Positions 8,136 through 15,352 of a DNA stretch of 64,000 bases are shown piece by piece. Positions within the stretch are counted from its first letter, which is position 1. Every line of letters begins with the position of its first letter. The translations under genes and the position numbers were made by a program. The notes beneath the pieces were generated by a model. It did no database searches. It was not told the DNA's origin and was given only the letters and a program-made list of their open reading frames with translations. The DNA is from Lentisalinibacter salinarum (GTDB lineage Bacteria > Pseudomonadota > Gammaproteobacteria > Steroidobacterales > Woeseiaceae), in contig NZ_JAPDRH010000002.1 of NCBI RefSeq assembly GCF_040706555.1, positions 372,001 to 436,000 on the forward strand, in the 5' to 3' direction.

Positions 8136-8512
8136 CCAAGTCGGCCCGAATATCCGCACTGCTGCCCCGCCTGGTCCGCTTCCGGGACGCGCCTGCCTAC
8201 CTCGGCATGGACCGAAACCGCTTCAACACCGAAGTCCGCCCCGGCCTCACCGAGATCCCCATCGGCCGCCAGGGCATCGCCTTCGACCGCCTTGAACTGG
8301 ATACCTGGGTGGAGGACTATAAGTCCCGCAACGGGCGTCGTCCGAAGGCCTCGATACCGGAGGACGACACATGTCGAAACGCAACCGCATGCCGGGGCTC
8401 CGCCAGAAGGGCGGCACCTGGCACATCGAAAAGCGCTGCCGATACGCCCCTGGAAGGTGGCTCCGCGAAAGCACGGGCACTACTTCACGCGCTGAGGCAG
8501 AGCAGGTTCTGA
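8132..8512 (+). CDS. Small AlpA/Xis-like helix-turn-helix protein, copy A (extended C-terminus)
   Basis: The first 69 residues (RLVRFRDAPAYLGMDRNRFN, then PIGRQGIAFDRLELDTWV) match an AlpA or excisionase-type helix-turn-helix fold and are nearly identical to the 80-residue copy at 17065. After RNGRRP this copy reads on for about 55 residues that overlap the next gene by 142 bp in another frame. That tail is absent from copy B and is probably not selected for. The small protein likely directs excision or regulates the recombinases flanking it. The start overlaps the previous stop as ATGA. Confidence 0.72.
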   Translation: MTKSARISALLPRLVRFRDAPAYLGMDRNRFNTEVRPGLTEIPIGRQGIAFDRLELDTWVEDYKSRNGRRPKASIPEDDTCRNATACRGSARRAAPGTSKSAADTPLEGGSAKARALLHALRQSRF

Positions 8513-9540
8513 TCCGCCGACTGGCGGAACTGGAGGAAAAAGCCAACCGACACGAGGCCGCGGTCTACACCTTCGAGGAATGTGCACTGCACTATCTCGA
8601 GGAGATTGCCCACAAGCCTTCTGCCGATACCTTCGCCATGCACCTGGACCAGCTGTTCCCCTACATCGGCGATCTCCCGGTCGCTCAGGTCCACGACGGG
8701 ACGCTCCGTCCCTTCGTCGACCGGCAGCGCGAGCGGGGTCTGTCGCCGAAGTCGATCAACAACGCCCTGGGGGTGGTCTCGACCGTGCTGAACCGTGCGG
8801 CCCGCGTGTGGCGCGGCCCGGACGGCGAGCCCTGGCTGCAGCAGGCGCCGGCGCTGATCAGCCGGTTGTCCGTGAAGGGCCAGCAGGCGAGGGCCTATCC
8901 GCTGTCCTGGGCCGAGCAGGATCGTCTGATGAAGATCCTGCCGAGGCATATCGCCGATGCGGCGCTGTTCGCCATGAACACCGGCTGCCGGGAGCAGGAA
9001 GTCTGCGGGCTGCGATGGGACTGGGAGGTCGACTGGCCGGACACGGAGCGATCGGTCTTCGTGCTGCCGGGATCGGCGACCAAGACCAGCACGGAGCGGG
9101 TGGTTGTCCTGAACAGCATCGCGAAACGGGTGCTTGAGGGCCGGCGGGGACTGCACAAGGAATACGTGTTTACGTTCCGGGGCAAGCCTTTCGGCAAGAT
9201 CAACAACACCGCCTGGAAGCGGTGCTGGCGCCAGGCGGGCCTCCCGACAGAGAAAGGCATCCTGAAAGGCGTCCACAACCTACGTCATACGTTCGGACGC
9301 CGGCTTCGGAGCGCCGGGGTCCCGCTGGAGACCCGCAAGGCACTGCTGGGCCACGCGAACGGCGACATCACGACGCACTACTCGGCAGCGGAGCTCGAAG
9401 AGCTGATCGATGCCGCCGAGTCCATCGTGCGTCGCGGCAGGCGGGAGACGCCCAATCTGATGCTGATCGGCCGAAGGACCGGCGAGACTGTCGGAAAAGT
9501 GTCGGAAAAGAAAAAAGGGCTAACCGGAAAAGTCGGCTAA
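8371..9540 (+). CDS. Site-specific tyrosine recombinase next to att, copy A
   Basis: A 389-residue phage-type integrase. An N-terminal arm-binding-like segment (LRQKGGTWHIEKRCRY) is followed by a SAM-like core-binding domain (about 65-165) and the catalytic domain: NTGCREQEVCGLRW (first Arg), HNLRHTFGRRLR, LLGHANGDITTHYSAAELEE (His and nucleophile Tyr). GGAGG seven bases before the ATG supports the start. The stop lies 14 bp before the 46-bp tRNA-derived repeat, the usual position for an integrase that recombines at a tRNA 3' end. Its relative at 17295 keeps the motifs but is much more divergent than the neighbouring genes. Confidence 0.9.
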   Translation: MSKRNRMPGLRQKGGTWHIEKRCRYAPGRWLRESTGTTSRAEAEQVLIRRLAELEEKANRHEAAVYTFEECALHYLEEIAHKPSADTFAMHLDQLFPYIGDLPVAQVHDGTLRPFVDRQRERGLSPKSINNALGVVSTVLNRAARVWRGPDGEPWLQQAPALISRLSVKGQQARAYPLSWAEQDRLMKILPRHIADAALFAMNTGCREQEVCGLRWDWEVDWPDTERSVFVLPGSATKTSTERVVVLNSIAKRVLEGRRGLHKEYVFTFRGKPFGKINNTAWKRCWRQAGLPTEKGILKGVHNLRHTFGRRLRSAGVPLETRKALLGHANGDITTHYSAAELEELIDAAESIVRRGRRETPNLMLIGRRTGETVGKVSEKKKGLTGKVG

Positions 9541-9546
9541 CCCTTT
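9514..9546 (+). terminator. Hairpin at the 3' end of recombinase gene A
   Basis: AAAGGG-C-TA-A-CCG pairs with CGG-C-TA-A-CCCTTT across a 7-nt loop with two mismatches. It covers the stop codon. The same position after the second recombinase (18367-18396) holds a hairpin of different sequence, so a terminator or recombination-related hairpin is likely. Confidence 0.5.
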
Positions 9547-9553
9547 GATTTAG

Positions 9554-9599
9554 TTGGCGCGCCCGGAGAGATTCGAACTCCCGACCGCCTGGTTCGTAG
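9554..9599 (-). repeat. Att site: duplicated 3' half of tRNA-Arg(ACG)
   Basis: These 46 bp are identical to 18414-18459, which span the intact tRNA-Arg gene from anticodon-loop position 32 through the CCA end plus one base. The other half of the tRNA is missing here. This is the displaced tRNA 3' end left when an element integrated into the gene, and it is the junction between elements A and B. The next 160 bp (9600-9760) contain no feature I recognise. Confidence 0.88.
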
Positions 9600-9760
9600 T
9601 TAGAAAGCGAAGTTCTAAGTAGTTAATTTAGCAAGCAATTCGTGGGACGTTCCGTTGCCAAATTGCAGTACTTTGCAGCACTGATCAGGACCGAAACACG
9701 CAAATTTCCCGCAAAGGCCAACAACCTGGAGTTCGCAAATACGTTCGAGCCCGAACCGCC

Positions 9761-10045
9761 TCAGGCCGCCGAAACCGTGAGCTTCACACCCAGACTGTGG
9801 AGCACTTTCAGCACGGTATCGTAGCGAGGTTTGGCTCCGGGCGTCATCGCCTTGTAGAGGCTCTCGCGACCCAGACCCGTGCTCTCCGCGATCGCCGTCA
9901 TCCCGCGCGCCTTCGCCACATTCCCCACCGCTGCGAGGAAGACGTCCGGATTCTCGTCTTCGAGAGCCGCCGTCAGATACTCCGCGATCACCTCGTCGTC
10001 GTCCAGGAAGGCGCTCGCATCGAACTCCGTTACCTTAACCATCAC
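9761..10045 (-). CDS. HigA-like antitoxin (HI1420-type addiction module antidote)
   Basis: This 94-residue protein starts MMVKVTEFDASAFLDDDEVI. It has a C-terminal helix-turn-helix (GMTAIAESTGLGRESLYKAM, then DTVLKVLHSLGVKLTV) in the style of the HI1420 antitoxin family, which neutralises a RelE/HigB-like mRNA interferase and represses the operon. It overlaps the toxin gene upstream by 11 bp. The toxin-first order is typical for this family. A GTATCC/GGATAC palindrome before the toxin start is its likely operator. The gene may stabilise element B. Confidence 0.83.
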   Translation of the reverse strand: MMVKVTEFDASAFLDDDEVIAEYLTAALEDENPDVFLAAVGNVAKARGMTAIAESTGLGRESLYKAMTPGAKPRYDTVLKVLHSLGVKLTVSAA

Positions 10046-10349
10046 CTTGATCCTCTATTTCATTGACCAGGCGCTTTGCCCGGTCGATGTCTCTGCTCTG
10101 GCTCGACTTGGAGCCGCCACATAGAAGCAGGATTACGATCTCCTGCCGCTGGACGAAGTAGACTCGATAGCCAGGTCCGGCGTGGATACGCAGCTCTCTT
10201 ATCCCGCTACCGACAGCCTTGCAGTCTCCGAGATTGCCCAGGCGTGCGGATTCGAGCCTCGACAGAATTCGAGCTTTCGCCGTCCGATCCCGCAGCCGTG
10301 CGAGCCACTTCGCAAAGGTCTCTGTCTGTTGCAGCTGGTATTTGTGCAT
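10035..10349 (-). CDS. RelE/HigB-like toxin (HI1419-type)
   Basis: The 104 residues start MHKYQLQQTETFAKWLARLR and contain ARILSRLESARLGNLGDCKAV, GSGIRELRIHAGPGYRVYFV and LLLCGGSKSSQSRDI, the conserved blocks of the HI1419-type RelE superfamily toxins that cleave mRNA on the ribosome. It is first in the operon, with the antitoxin overlapping by 11 bp. No Shine-Dalgarno sequence is visible and the predicted promoter sits almost on the start codon, so a leaderless transcript is possible. Activity is inferred from the family only. Confidence 0.83.
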   Translation of the reverse strand: MHKYQLQQTETFAKWLARLRDRTAKARILSRLESARLGNLGDCKAVGSGIRELRIHAGPGYRVYFVQRQEIVILLLCGGSKSSQSRDIDRAKRLVNEIEDQGDG

Positions 10350-10351
10350 GA

Positions 10352-10380
10352 AGTGTATCCGTTTGGATACCGCTAATCAA
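10352..10380 (-). promoter_or_regulatory. Promoter and operator of the HigBA-like operon
   Basis: On the minus strand TTGATT (10375-10380) and TACACT (10352-10357) are separated by exactly 17 bp. A perfect inverted repeat GTATCC-gttt-GGATAC (10355-10370) fills the spacer and overlaps the -10 element. Repressor binding there would block transcription, as expected for autoregulation by the antitoxin. Confidence 0.55.
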
Positions 10381-10572
10381 CGTTGGAAGTGACTCGGCCC
10401 ACCGCGCCGATGTCTGTTCCAGCGTATAAATAGCCCTTCCTCGGACCAGGAGAGGCTGCGATGTCTGCAATCACCGATTCGCAGAATAGAGCGTCCGCTT
10501 TCGCGGAGCGATCGGTCATTCTGTAGCGGTATCGGGAGAAAGTTGCTAGGTTCTGGATTCGACCCGAAGCGG

Positions 10573-11109
10573 TCAATCGTCATCATTAGCCAATTCGACC
10601 AATTTGGAGACGGTCTTCCAGTTGCGTGCTGTCGCGCGCATGCCTAGCGTCTTCTCGACACCTTTGACGAATCTGGATCGTCCGATACCGTCCGGCGCAC
10701 GCAGGAACAAATGCCGCCCAACCACCTGGATCGACTCGGAGTCCGCAAGAAGCGCTTTCGCATCTTGGACTTGTGCCTTCTCTGGAATGCTCTCGAGAAA
10801 AAAGATATGTAGCGATTTCGGTTCGGTTTCGGGATACGGGTTGGCCGCAATCGCGGAACGAAGTGAATCACGGGTAAGCAAGACAATTGCAGGGCGAAAG
10901 CCGTGTTCCTGCTCAATGGCGTGACCGATGGATTCCGCAAAACTTGTCCTGGAACTAATATCGGCCTTGAAAACGACATTGCCGCTTTGGATATATGTCC
11001 TCACCCGCGCGCATCCAGCCTGAGTGAACAACTTCGACAGGCTCGCCATTGGCAGCCTGTTTCGTCCGCCAACGTTTATGCCCCGCAACAACGCGATCCA
11101 CGTCTTCAC
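10573..11109 (-). CDS. DUF1697 family protein
   Basis: Read from a GTG at 11109 the product is 178 residues, the usual length of DUF1697 proteins, and begins with the family hallmark VKTWIALLRGINVGGRN. Further family blocks are SLSKLFTQAGCARVRTYIQS, SGNVVFKA and ARNWKTVSKLVELA. A longer frame exists upstream but adds residues not seen in the family. The biochemical function is unknown. It is a single gene on the minus strand between the HigBA-like operon and a hairpin-containing intergenic stretch, and looks like passenger cargo of element B. The 190 bp toward 10380 contain nothing I recognise. Confidence 0.8.
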   Translation of the reverse strand: MKTWIALLRGINVGGRNRLPMASLSKLFTQAGCARVRTYIQSGNVVFKADISSRTSFAESIGHAIEQEHGFRPAIVLLTRDSLRSAIAANPYPETEPKSLHIFFLESIPEKAQVQDAKALLADSESIQVVGRHLFLRAPDGIGRSRFVKGVEKTLGMRATARNWKTVSKLVELANDDD

Positions 11110-11145
11110 CGAACTACCGTACAACGAGTGGCACTCACCTGATTG

Positions 11146-11227
11146 TCGGCTTTTGGCCGAAAGCCGAAGTAAGTCGCGAAGTCGCACCTGATAGCCAGAT
11201 GGTCCGCTATGAGGGTAGAAGCGGACC
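11146..11227. repeat. Two hairpins upstream of the DUF1697 gene
   Basis: TCGGCTTT/AAAGCCGA (11146-11153 with 11160-11167) and GGTCCGCT/AGCGGACC (11201-11208 with 11220-11227) are perfect 8-bp stems. Their style recalls the hairpin-like repeats between the small genes at 12.0-12.8 kb. The remaining bases up to 11377 hold nothing recognisable. Confidence 0.5.
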
Positions 11228-11377
11228 AATTCCGATCGTGGATATCTCACTTCGAACAGTCGGGAATCGGCTAAAAGGAGACGTCCCCCGCCATCAACAA
11301 ACGAAACCTAGGCGCTATCAGCGCCAAACGAAACCAGATGTGCCGTATCGCGATCGACTTTCCGTCATCCTGACGCA

Positions 11378-11785
11378 TTACGTGAGCCAGTATTTCTCAG
11401 GCCGCCGAACAAGCCCGACACTCGTGGGGACATAATTGTCGAATTCCGAGATCCACGGCAAATACAATGTCAATAAGCTATCAATCAAAATAATTCGGGC
11501 GGTCAGACACGCCCGAGCTTTCGCCGTCACACCATGTCGCGTTAGAGGAGATGCGCGAACCTCAATCTGTTGCATTTTGTCCCACGGAATGCTGATCCGC
11601 CGGTACCACGGTCTTAACACGGCTCGAAGGATGAGTGATCTATTTGTCGCGTAGGCCTCGACACCAGTAATCCGGATTCCGTCAACAACGGCGCGCGTAC
11701 CGGCCCATTGATCCTCATCATAGGTTTCACCGCGATACTCAAGGCTACGCCGCAATCTCTGCCAGGTACCGTACTTGCTTGTCAC
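11378..11785 (-). CDS. Hypothetical protein
   Basis: A 135-residue frame opens with GTG (MTSKYGTWQRLRRSLEYRGE). It is compact and balanced in composition, with LILRAVLRPWYRRISIPWDK and a hydrophobic stretch LTARIILIDSLLTLYLPW near the C-terminus. An in-frame stop four codons upstream leaves GTG as the only plausible start, but the ribosome binding site is poor. I do not recognise a family. It is probably an expressed passenger gene of element B, but a chance frame is not excluded. Confidence 0.5.
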   Translation of the reverse strand: MTSKYGTWQRLRRSLEYRGETYDEDQWAGTRAVVDGIRITGVEAYATNRSLILRAVLRPWYRRISIPWDKMQQIEVRASPLTRHGVTAKARACLTARIILIDSLLTLYLPWISEFDNYVPTSVGLVRRPEKYWLT

Positions 11786-12022
11786 CTTCTCAATCTAGCT
11801 GGGAATCAACGTCCGTTCGAAGTAACGAAATAGAACGCTGCAATATGGTGGGTCCTTTGCCAAGTGCCGAAGGCTTATGCGTGGCGGAGGAATCTTCAGC
11901 CCTTCGTCGCGTAACCATTGAGGAGACCGACCGCCCCTGGCGTCAAGCGCTCGCCCGCAATTAACACGCCACAAACCACCAACGAAATTGTCTCTTGCAT
12001 GATGTTGTCGAAGGGTCGCTAT

Positions 12023-12074
12023 GGGTCGACTCCGGAAATCATACCTCAGAGCGCCGCTAGGATCGCTTTCGGCC
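12023..12074 (-). repeat. 52-bp interspersed repeat, copy 1
   Basis: It starts GGGTCGACTCCGGAAAT, has a central TACCTCAGAGCG and ends in GCTTTCGGCC. Copies 2 and 3 lie at 12371-12423 and 12722-12773, spaced 348 and 351 bp. In the minus direction it follows the stop of the 88-residue membrane protein gene. The 240 bp between here and 11785 contain only doubtful frames. Confidence 0.7.
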
Positions 12075-12086
12075 ACAAGCAGCCAC

Positions 12087-12353
12087 TTATCGACCCGAAG
12101 TTGGAACGTAGATTCGGCTGACCAGAATCGCGAACCAGATGATCGATAAACCGACAAGAATCACTGTCAGGGCGGAGTATTGCACCGACGTTTGTTGAAG
12201 CCATATCAGTGGAGCAGCGCCGAGCGTAAGGATCATCAAAGTGTATCCCAAGTAGGCGGCCTTCGGTGGGTTTGCTTGCTGGATGCGTTTCCGAGCGAAA
12301 TTAGCGGCCAAGGTCACCGCTAAAATGTAGAAAACCAAAATCGATTCGGTCAT
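12087..12353 (-). CDS. Small membrane protein, hypothetical
   Basis: An 88-residue protein read from the ATG at 12353 (MTESILVFYILAVTLAANFA) with about three hydrophobic segments: residues 5-18, 33-50 and 60-78. A longer frame starts within the upstream repeat and was rejected. I recognise no family. The gene sits between two copies of a 52-bp repeat and is the middle unit of a regularly spaced set of small genes on the same strand, so it may be one cassette-like passenger of element B. Confidence 0.6.
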   Translation of the reverse strand: MTESILVFYILAVTLAANFARKRIQQANPPKAAYLGYTLMILTLGAAPLIWLQQTSVQYSALTVILVGLSIIWFAILVSRIYVPTSGR

Positions 12354-12370
12354 TGCCCAACGGCTGAAAC

Positions 12371-12423
12371 GGGTCGACTCCGGAAATGATACATCAGAGC
12401 AGCGAAATGGTCGGTTTCCGGCC
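12371..12423 (-). repeat. 53-bp interspersed repeat, copy 2
   Basis: Matches copy 1 over GGGTCGACTCCGGAAAT and the TACATCAGAGC core, and ends TCGGTTTCCGGCC. It lies 17 bp upstream of the ATG of the 88-residue protein gene and just after the stop of the 83-residue one. Confidence 0.7.
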
Positions 12424-12438
12424 AGAAGGGGACAAGCC

Positions 12439-12690
12439 TTACGTGCTGCGACGGAAATATGCACCTACTGCCCAACCAACGACCGCACCAATCACTACGG
12501 CTGAACCGTGATACTCCTCCAGAAATTGAAAGGAAAGATAGGTCACATAAGCAGCAACCATAGCGGGGATCAACGGAGACCCCGCTTTCTCACGACGTCT
12601 TGCCGTTCTCTCCCGCCTTTCATCGATCTTCTTGCGGGCGTGCTCTAGGCTATCGTCGGCGCTTCTCACAGATTGATCGCTGGAAGGCAT
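12439..12690 (-). CDS. Small membrane protein, hypothetical
   Basis: Read from the ATG at 12690 (MPSSDQSVRSADDSLEHARK), which has GAGAG upstream, the product is 83 residues. The first half is highly charged and probably helical (KKIDERRERTARRREKAG). The second half holds two hydrophobic segments (LIPAMVAAYVTYLSFQFL and AVVIGAVVGWAVGAYF). A TTG four codons upstream is an alternative start. No family is recognised. It is flanked by copies 2 and 3 of the 52-bp repeat. Confidence 0.6.
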   Translation of the reverse strand: MPSSDQSVRSADDSLEHARKKIDERRERTARRREKAGSPLIPAMVAAYVTYLSFQFLEEYHGSAVVIGAVVGWAVGAYFRRST

Positions 12691-12721
12691 CGGGTCTCTC
12701 AAAAAACGCCCAGTCCGCTTC

Positions 12722-12773
12722 GGGTCGGAAGCGGGAATCTTACCTCAGAGCGCGCCTAGGGTCGCTTTCCCGC
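12722..12773 (-). repeat. 52-bp interspersed repeat, copy 3 (diverged)
   Basis: Shares GGGTCG, GGGAAT, TACCTCAGAGCG and GTCGCTTTC with copies 1 and 2. It includes the imperfect stem TCCGCTTC/GAAGCGGGA. It lies 32 bp upstream of the 83-residue protein gene. The sequence from here to 12864 has no other feature apart from a run of eight T residues. Confidence 0.6.
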
Positions 12774-12864
12774 GGAAAGGAGACATTGCGCTCGATTTTT
12801 TTTGACACGACTGGGCGATCGGATCTAGCGTTCCTGGTGGATCACCTTAATGAGATAATGTGCC

Positions 12865-13698
12865 ATGCGCCTGGTGTCCGTCTGCACAGCCCTTCTGTTC
12901 GCTTTCTCTCAAAACCCAGGTCAGGCCGGTCCCGCGAAATGGGGCCCTACCCCAGAGGAAGAACTCGAACGGGAGGGTATCGCCATCGATAGTCGTTCGT
13001 TGGCATCTTTGGCGACCACCTCGTCCCTCGATGCAGATACAAGACGCCTGACCATCCTCGCCCTGGCACGGAAAGGCGATCCCGCTCACGTTGGGCTGCT
13101 CACCTCTCTGTTGACGGACTCTGACGCGTCTATCCGCGGGGCAGTGGCGCAGGGCCTCGGCCATCTCCGCGCGACGTCTGCCGTTCCTAATCTGCAAGCC
13201 ACGGCGACAGCTGATCCTGACGCCGAGGTCAGACAGCTCGCTGTTGGCGCGATAGGGACGATCGGTGGCGCAAGTGGCGCTGATGCTTTACTGGCTATCG
13301 CGTCAGATGCCGCACTCGACCAGCAATTGCGAATCGACGCACTCGGATTCTTGGCAGGTGGCGCACCTCTCTTCAGTCTCCAGAACGACGAGCGATTGGT
13401 CGAGCTTATCCGAGATGGAAACCGGTCCGTTAGGACAGTGGCGGCCGTGGCGTTGAGCAAGACCCAGGATCCTTCCGCTGTACCTGTGCTCGTTGAGTCT
13501 GCGCTCAATCCGGCTACGGAGGAATGGATGCGCGATCACGCAATTCGTCGCCTGGAGGACATGATCGAGAGCCTTGATACCGGCTACATCGGAGAATTCG
13601 GGCAAGTCGCCAGAGGCGAAGCCCGGTCGGAAGCGCTGGCCAACTTGGCGCGTTGGTGGGAGAAGAACAGAGCGACCTACGTGACCGATGGGAATTGA
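12865..13698 (+). CDS. Secreted HEAT-repeat protein
   Basis: A 277-residue protein starting with a signal-peptide-like segment (MRLVSVCTALLFAFSQ). It is then built of HEAT-like repeats of about 30 residues (ALARKGDPAHVGLLTSLLTD, SIRGAVAQGLGHLRATSAVP, EVRQLAVGAIGTIGGASGAD, SVRTVAAVALSKTQDPSAVP). HEAT arrays are protein-binding scaffolds, here presumably in the periplasm. No catalytic motif is seen. It is alone on the plus strand between minus-strand passengers, so it is not in an operon. The ribosome binding site is weak. Confidence 0.72.
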   Translation: MRLVSVCTALLFAFSQNPGQAGPAKWGPTPEEELEREGIAIDSRSLASLATTSSLDADTRRLTILALARKGDPAHVGLLTSLLTDSDASIRGAVAQGLGHLRATSAVPNLQATATADPDAEVRQLAVGAIGTIGGASGADALLAIASDAALDQQLRIDALGFLAGGAPLFSLQNDERLVELIRDGNRSVRTVAAVALSKTQDPSAVPVLVESALNPATEEWMRDHAIRRLEDMIESLDTGYIGEFGQVARGEARSEALANLARWWEKNRATYVTDGN

Positions 13699-13733
13699 GT
13701 GGGAGTTCGCCACTTACAACGGCAATGCGTCAA

Positions 13734-14048
13734 TCAATGGGCCTTTCGGTCAGCGTAGCAGCCGTCCGTGTGGTAGCGCACCTCGTAGTCGGTGGTGCTG
13801 GCGTTCACAGAGAAGCGGTGGATCACCCGTTCGAGGTCTTTCCGGCCGGTGGCGCCGCTCGAGTAGTAATAGTGCTTCTGGGGGCCGCGGCCGTTGAGGC
13901 CTGGACCACTGTCCCCGTAGTCCAAGAGGCCCAGGCCCTTGTCGGCAGCCGGATTGTCGTAGTGCCAGGCGCCGAGCACCGTCGAGCCGACCCGGCGCTC
14001 GATCCTCCGTCCCAGGGCATCGTAGGCGAGGTAACGGGTACATTGCGG
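13734..14048 (-). pseudogene. RHS/YD-repeat protein fragment
   Basis: The minus strand encodes RYLAYDALGRRIERRVGSTV followed by LGAWHYDNPAADKGLGLLDY and KHYYYSSGATGRKDLERVIH, ending at a stop at 13734. The YDALGRR block is the classic RHS/YD repeat signature. Only about 100 codons remain, with no start codon, signal or core repeats, so this is a remnant of a large RHS gene and evidence of past rearrangement within element B. Confidence 0.6.
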
Positions 14049-14081
14049 ACAATACGAGTAGTCGGGATTATTTTTCGGATA

Positions 14082-14110
14082 TTGCGGTTATTTCGAATAT
14101 TTCGTATAGT
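14082..14110 (+). promoter_or_regulatory. Promoter of the Xis-like/PIN pair
   Basis: TTGCGG (14082-14087) and TATAGT (14105-14110) are 17 bp apart. The palindrome CGAA-TAT-TTCG lies in the spacer next to the -10 and could be the operator for the helix-turn-helix antitoxin. Confidence 0.5.
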
Positions 14111-14134
14111 TTCCTCTCTTGAGGAGGGAACACC

Positions 14135-14599
14135 ATGACCATGTCATCGAGTTACGCCGAGCAAATCGGCGATCGCCTGCCGTCTGAGAGCGAACGGGCT
14201 GCCGCGAACCAGCTTCGGCGAATTCTTGCGGCGGACAAGGAAGCGGGGGATGGCCAGCGGCTCAAGATCGTCGATGAATCCGGCAAATCCCACGAGATCA
14301 TCCTCGCCCCGGCGCTCTCGAATCTACTGATGTCGCTACTCGAGCACATCGAGTCGGGCGATGCGGTCACCCTCGTGCCCGTCGAGCAGCGGCTCACCAC
14401 CCAGCAGGCCGCTGACCTCCTCAACGTCTCGCGTCCTTACCTGGTCGGGATGCTCGAGAAGGGAGAGATTCCGTTCGAGCGGGTTGGCCGGCATCGCCGG
14501 ATCAGGGCCGAAGATCTGTTCGCCTACAAGAAGTCCCGGGATGCCAAGAGGGAAGCGGCCCTGCAGGAACTCGCGGATATCGACTCCGAGCTGATTTGA
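14135..14599 (+). CDS. Excisionase-type HTH antitoxin
   Basis: This 154-residue protein is preceded by GGAGGG at good spacing. Its C-terminal half carries a MerR/excisionase-family helix-turn-helix (LTTQQAADLLNVSRPYLVGM, then GEIPFERVGRHRRIRAEDLF). The N-terminal half resembles the extension seen in antitoxins paired with PIN-domain toxins. A PIN gene follows after 3 bp, supporting a toxin-antitoxin pair in which this protein neutralises the toxin and represses the operon. A role as element excisionase is less likely given its separation from the recombinases. Confidence 0.78.
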   Translation: MTMSSSYAEQIGDRLPSESERAAANQLRRILAADKEAGDGQRLKIVDESGKSHEIILAPALSNLLMSLLEHIESGDAVTLVPVEQRLTTQQAADLLNVSRPYLVGMLEKGEIPFERVGRHRRIRAEDLFAYKKSRDAKREAALQELADIDSELI

Positions 14600-14602
14600 T
14601 CG

Positions 14603-15188
14603 GTGTTCGCGAACCGCTTTACCGCGTTCGTGGATGCCTGTGTGCTTGCGAGCGCACTGAAGCGAAACCTCATCCTGTCCCTGGCCGAGGCTGAGCTTTA
14701 TCGGGTGCGGTGGTCGCAGCTTGTGATCGACGAAACCGAACAGGCGATCGCGCGCATGCTCGTCGACAGAGGCGTCCCCTGCTGCGAAGGAACAAGCCGG
14801 ACGAGCTTGCGCAGCGATGACCCGCGCCTTCGACGATGCGATGGTGGAGCAGTATGAAGCCCTACAGCGGGGTCTGCTGGCGTTGCCGGACCCCGGAGAT
14901 GCCCATGTCCTGGCAGCCGCCGTCAAGACGCGCGCCGACGTCATCGTTACCGACAACCTGAAAGACTTTCCAGCGGAGCTGCTGGAGCCGTACGGCATCG
15001 AGCCGAAAAACGCGGACGACTTCGTTGCCGATGCGATCGATCTGCACCGCGACACGGCACTTCTGGCTATCGAGCGCATGCGCTTGAGATTCCGGAGGCC
15101 ACCGAAACCGCCACAGCAACTCGCGGCAGCCCTGCGACGCGAGGGGATGGCGCAGACCGCTGAGTTGATTGAGTCCACCAGTCTGTGA
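14603..15188 (+). pseudogene. PIN-domain toxin, frameshifted
   Basis: From a GTG at 14603 the frame reads FTAFVDACVLASALKRNLIL, with the first conserved Asp of a PIN RNase, then goes out of frame after LVDRGV. The second frame resumes with AAMTRAFDDAMVEQYEALQR and contains DPGDAHVLAAAVKTRADVIV and TDNLKDFP, the remaining acidic residues of the PIN site. Removing one C from the CCCC run at 14776-14779 would restore one protein of about 194 residues. Either the toxin is inactivated, which would leave the antitoxin harmless, or the base is a sequencing error. The bases from here to 15312 contain one GC-rich hairpin and nothing else I recognise. Confidence 0.78.
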
Positions 15189-15312
15189 CTGCGACGAGTT
15201 TAAAGGCTGGGCCAAGATCCAATACTGGAACCGCCGCGCGGCGGGAGCAGCCGAGAATGAGGTCTTCGTGCAGGTAGGATCGCCGTCTGGCAGACCGTAG
15301 GTTGCGTCGTCT

Positions 15313-15352
15313 GCCGCGTCACTACCAGTGCGAAGCGCTGTAGTGACGCGGC
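15313..15352. repeat. Long palindrome at the left end of recombination module B
   Basis: Arms GCCGCGTCACTAC (15313-15325) and GTAGTGACGCGGC (15340-15352) are perfectly complementary over 13 bp around a 14-nt loop. They match the palindrome at 6386 except at the outermost base and in the loop. This is where detectable similarity between the two modules starts. Confidence 0.8.

Noticed and set aside
11795..12157. 120-codon minus-strand frame
   Set aside because: It runs through a 52-bp repeat and part of the small membrane protein gene, and its composition is unlike a folded protein.
12354..12361. GTTGGGC (minus strand) just before a small gene, resembling an integron attC right core
   Set aside because: No complementary left core is found at the preceding gene end, the other two repeats lack the motif, and no integron integrase is visible.
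13653..14138. 161-codon plus-strand frame
   Set aside because: It is antisense to the RHS fragment and overlaps the end of the HEAT-repeat gene; it has no recognisable motif.
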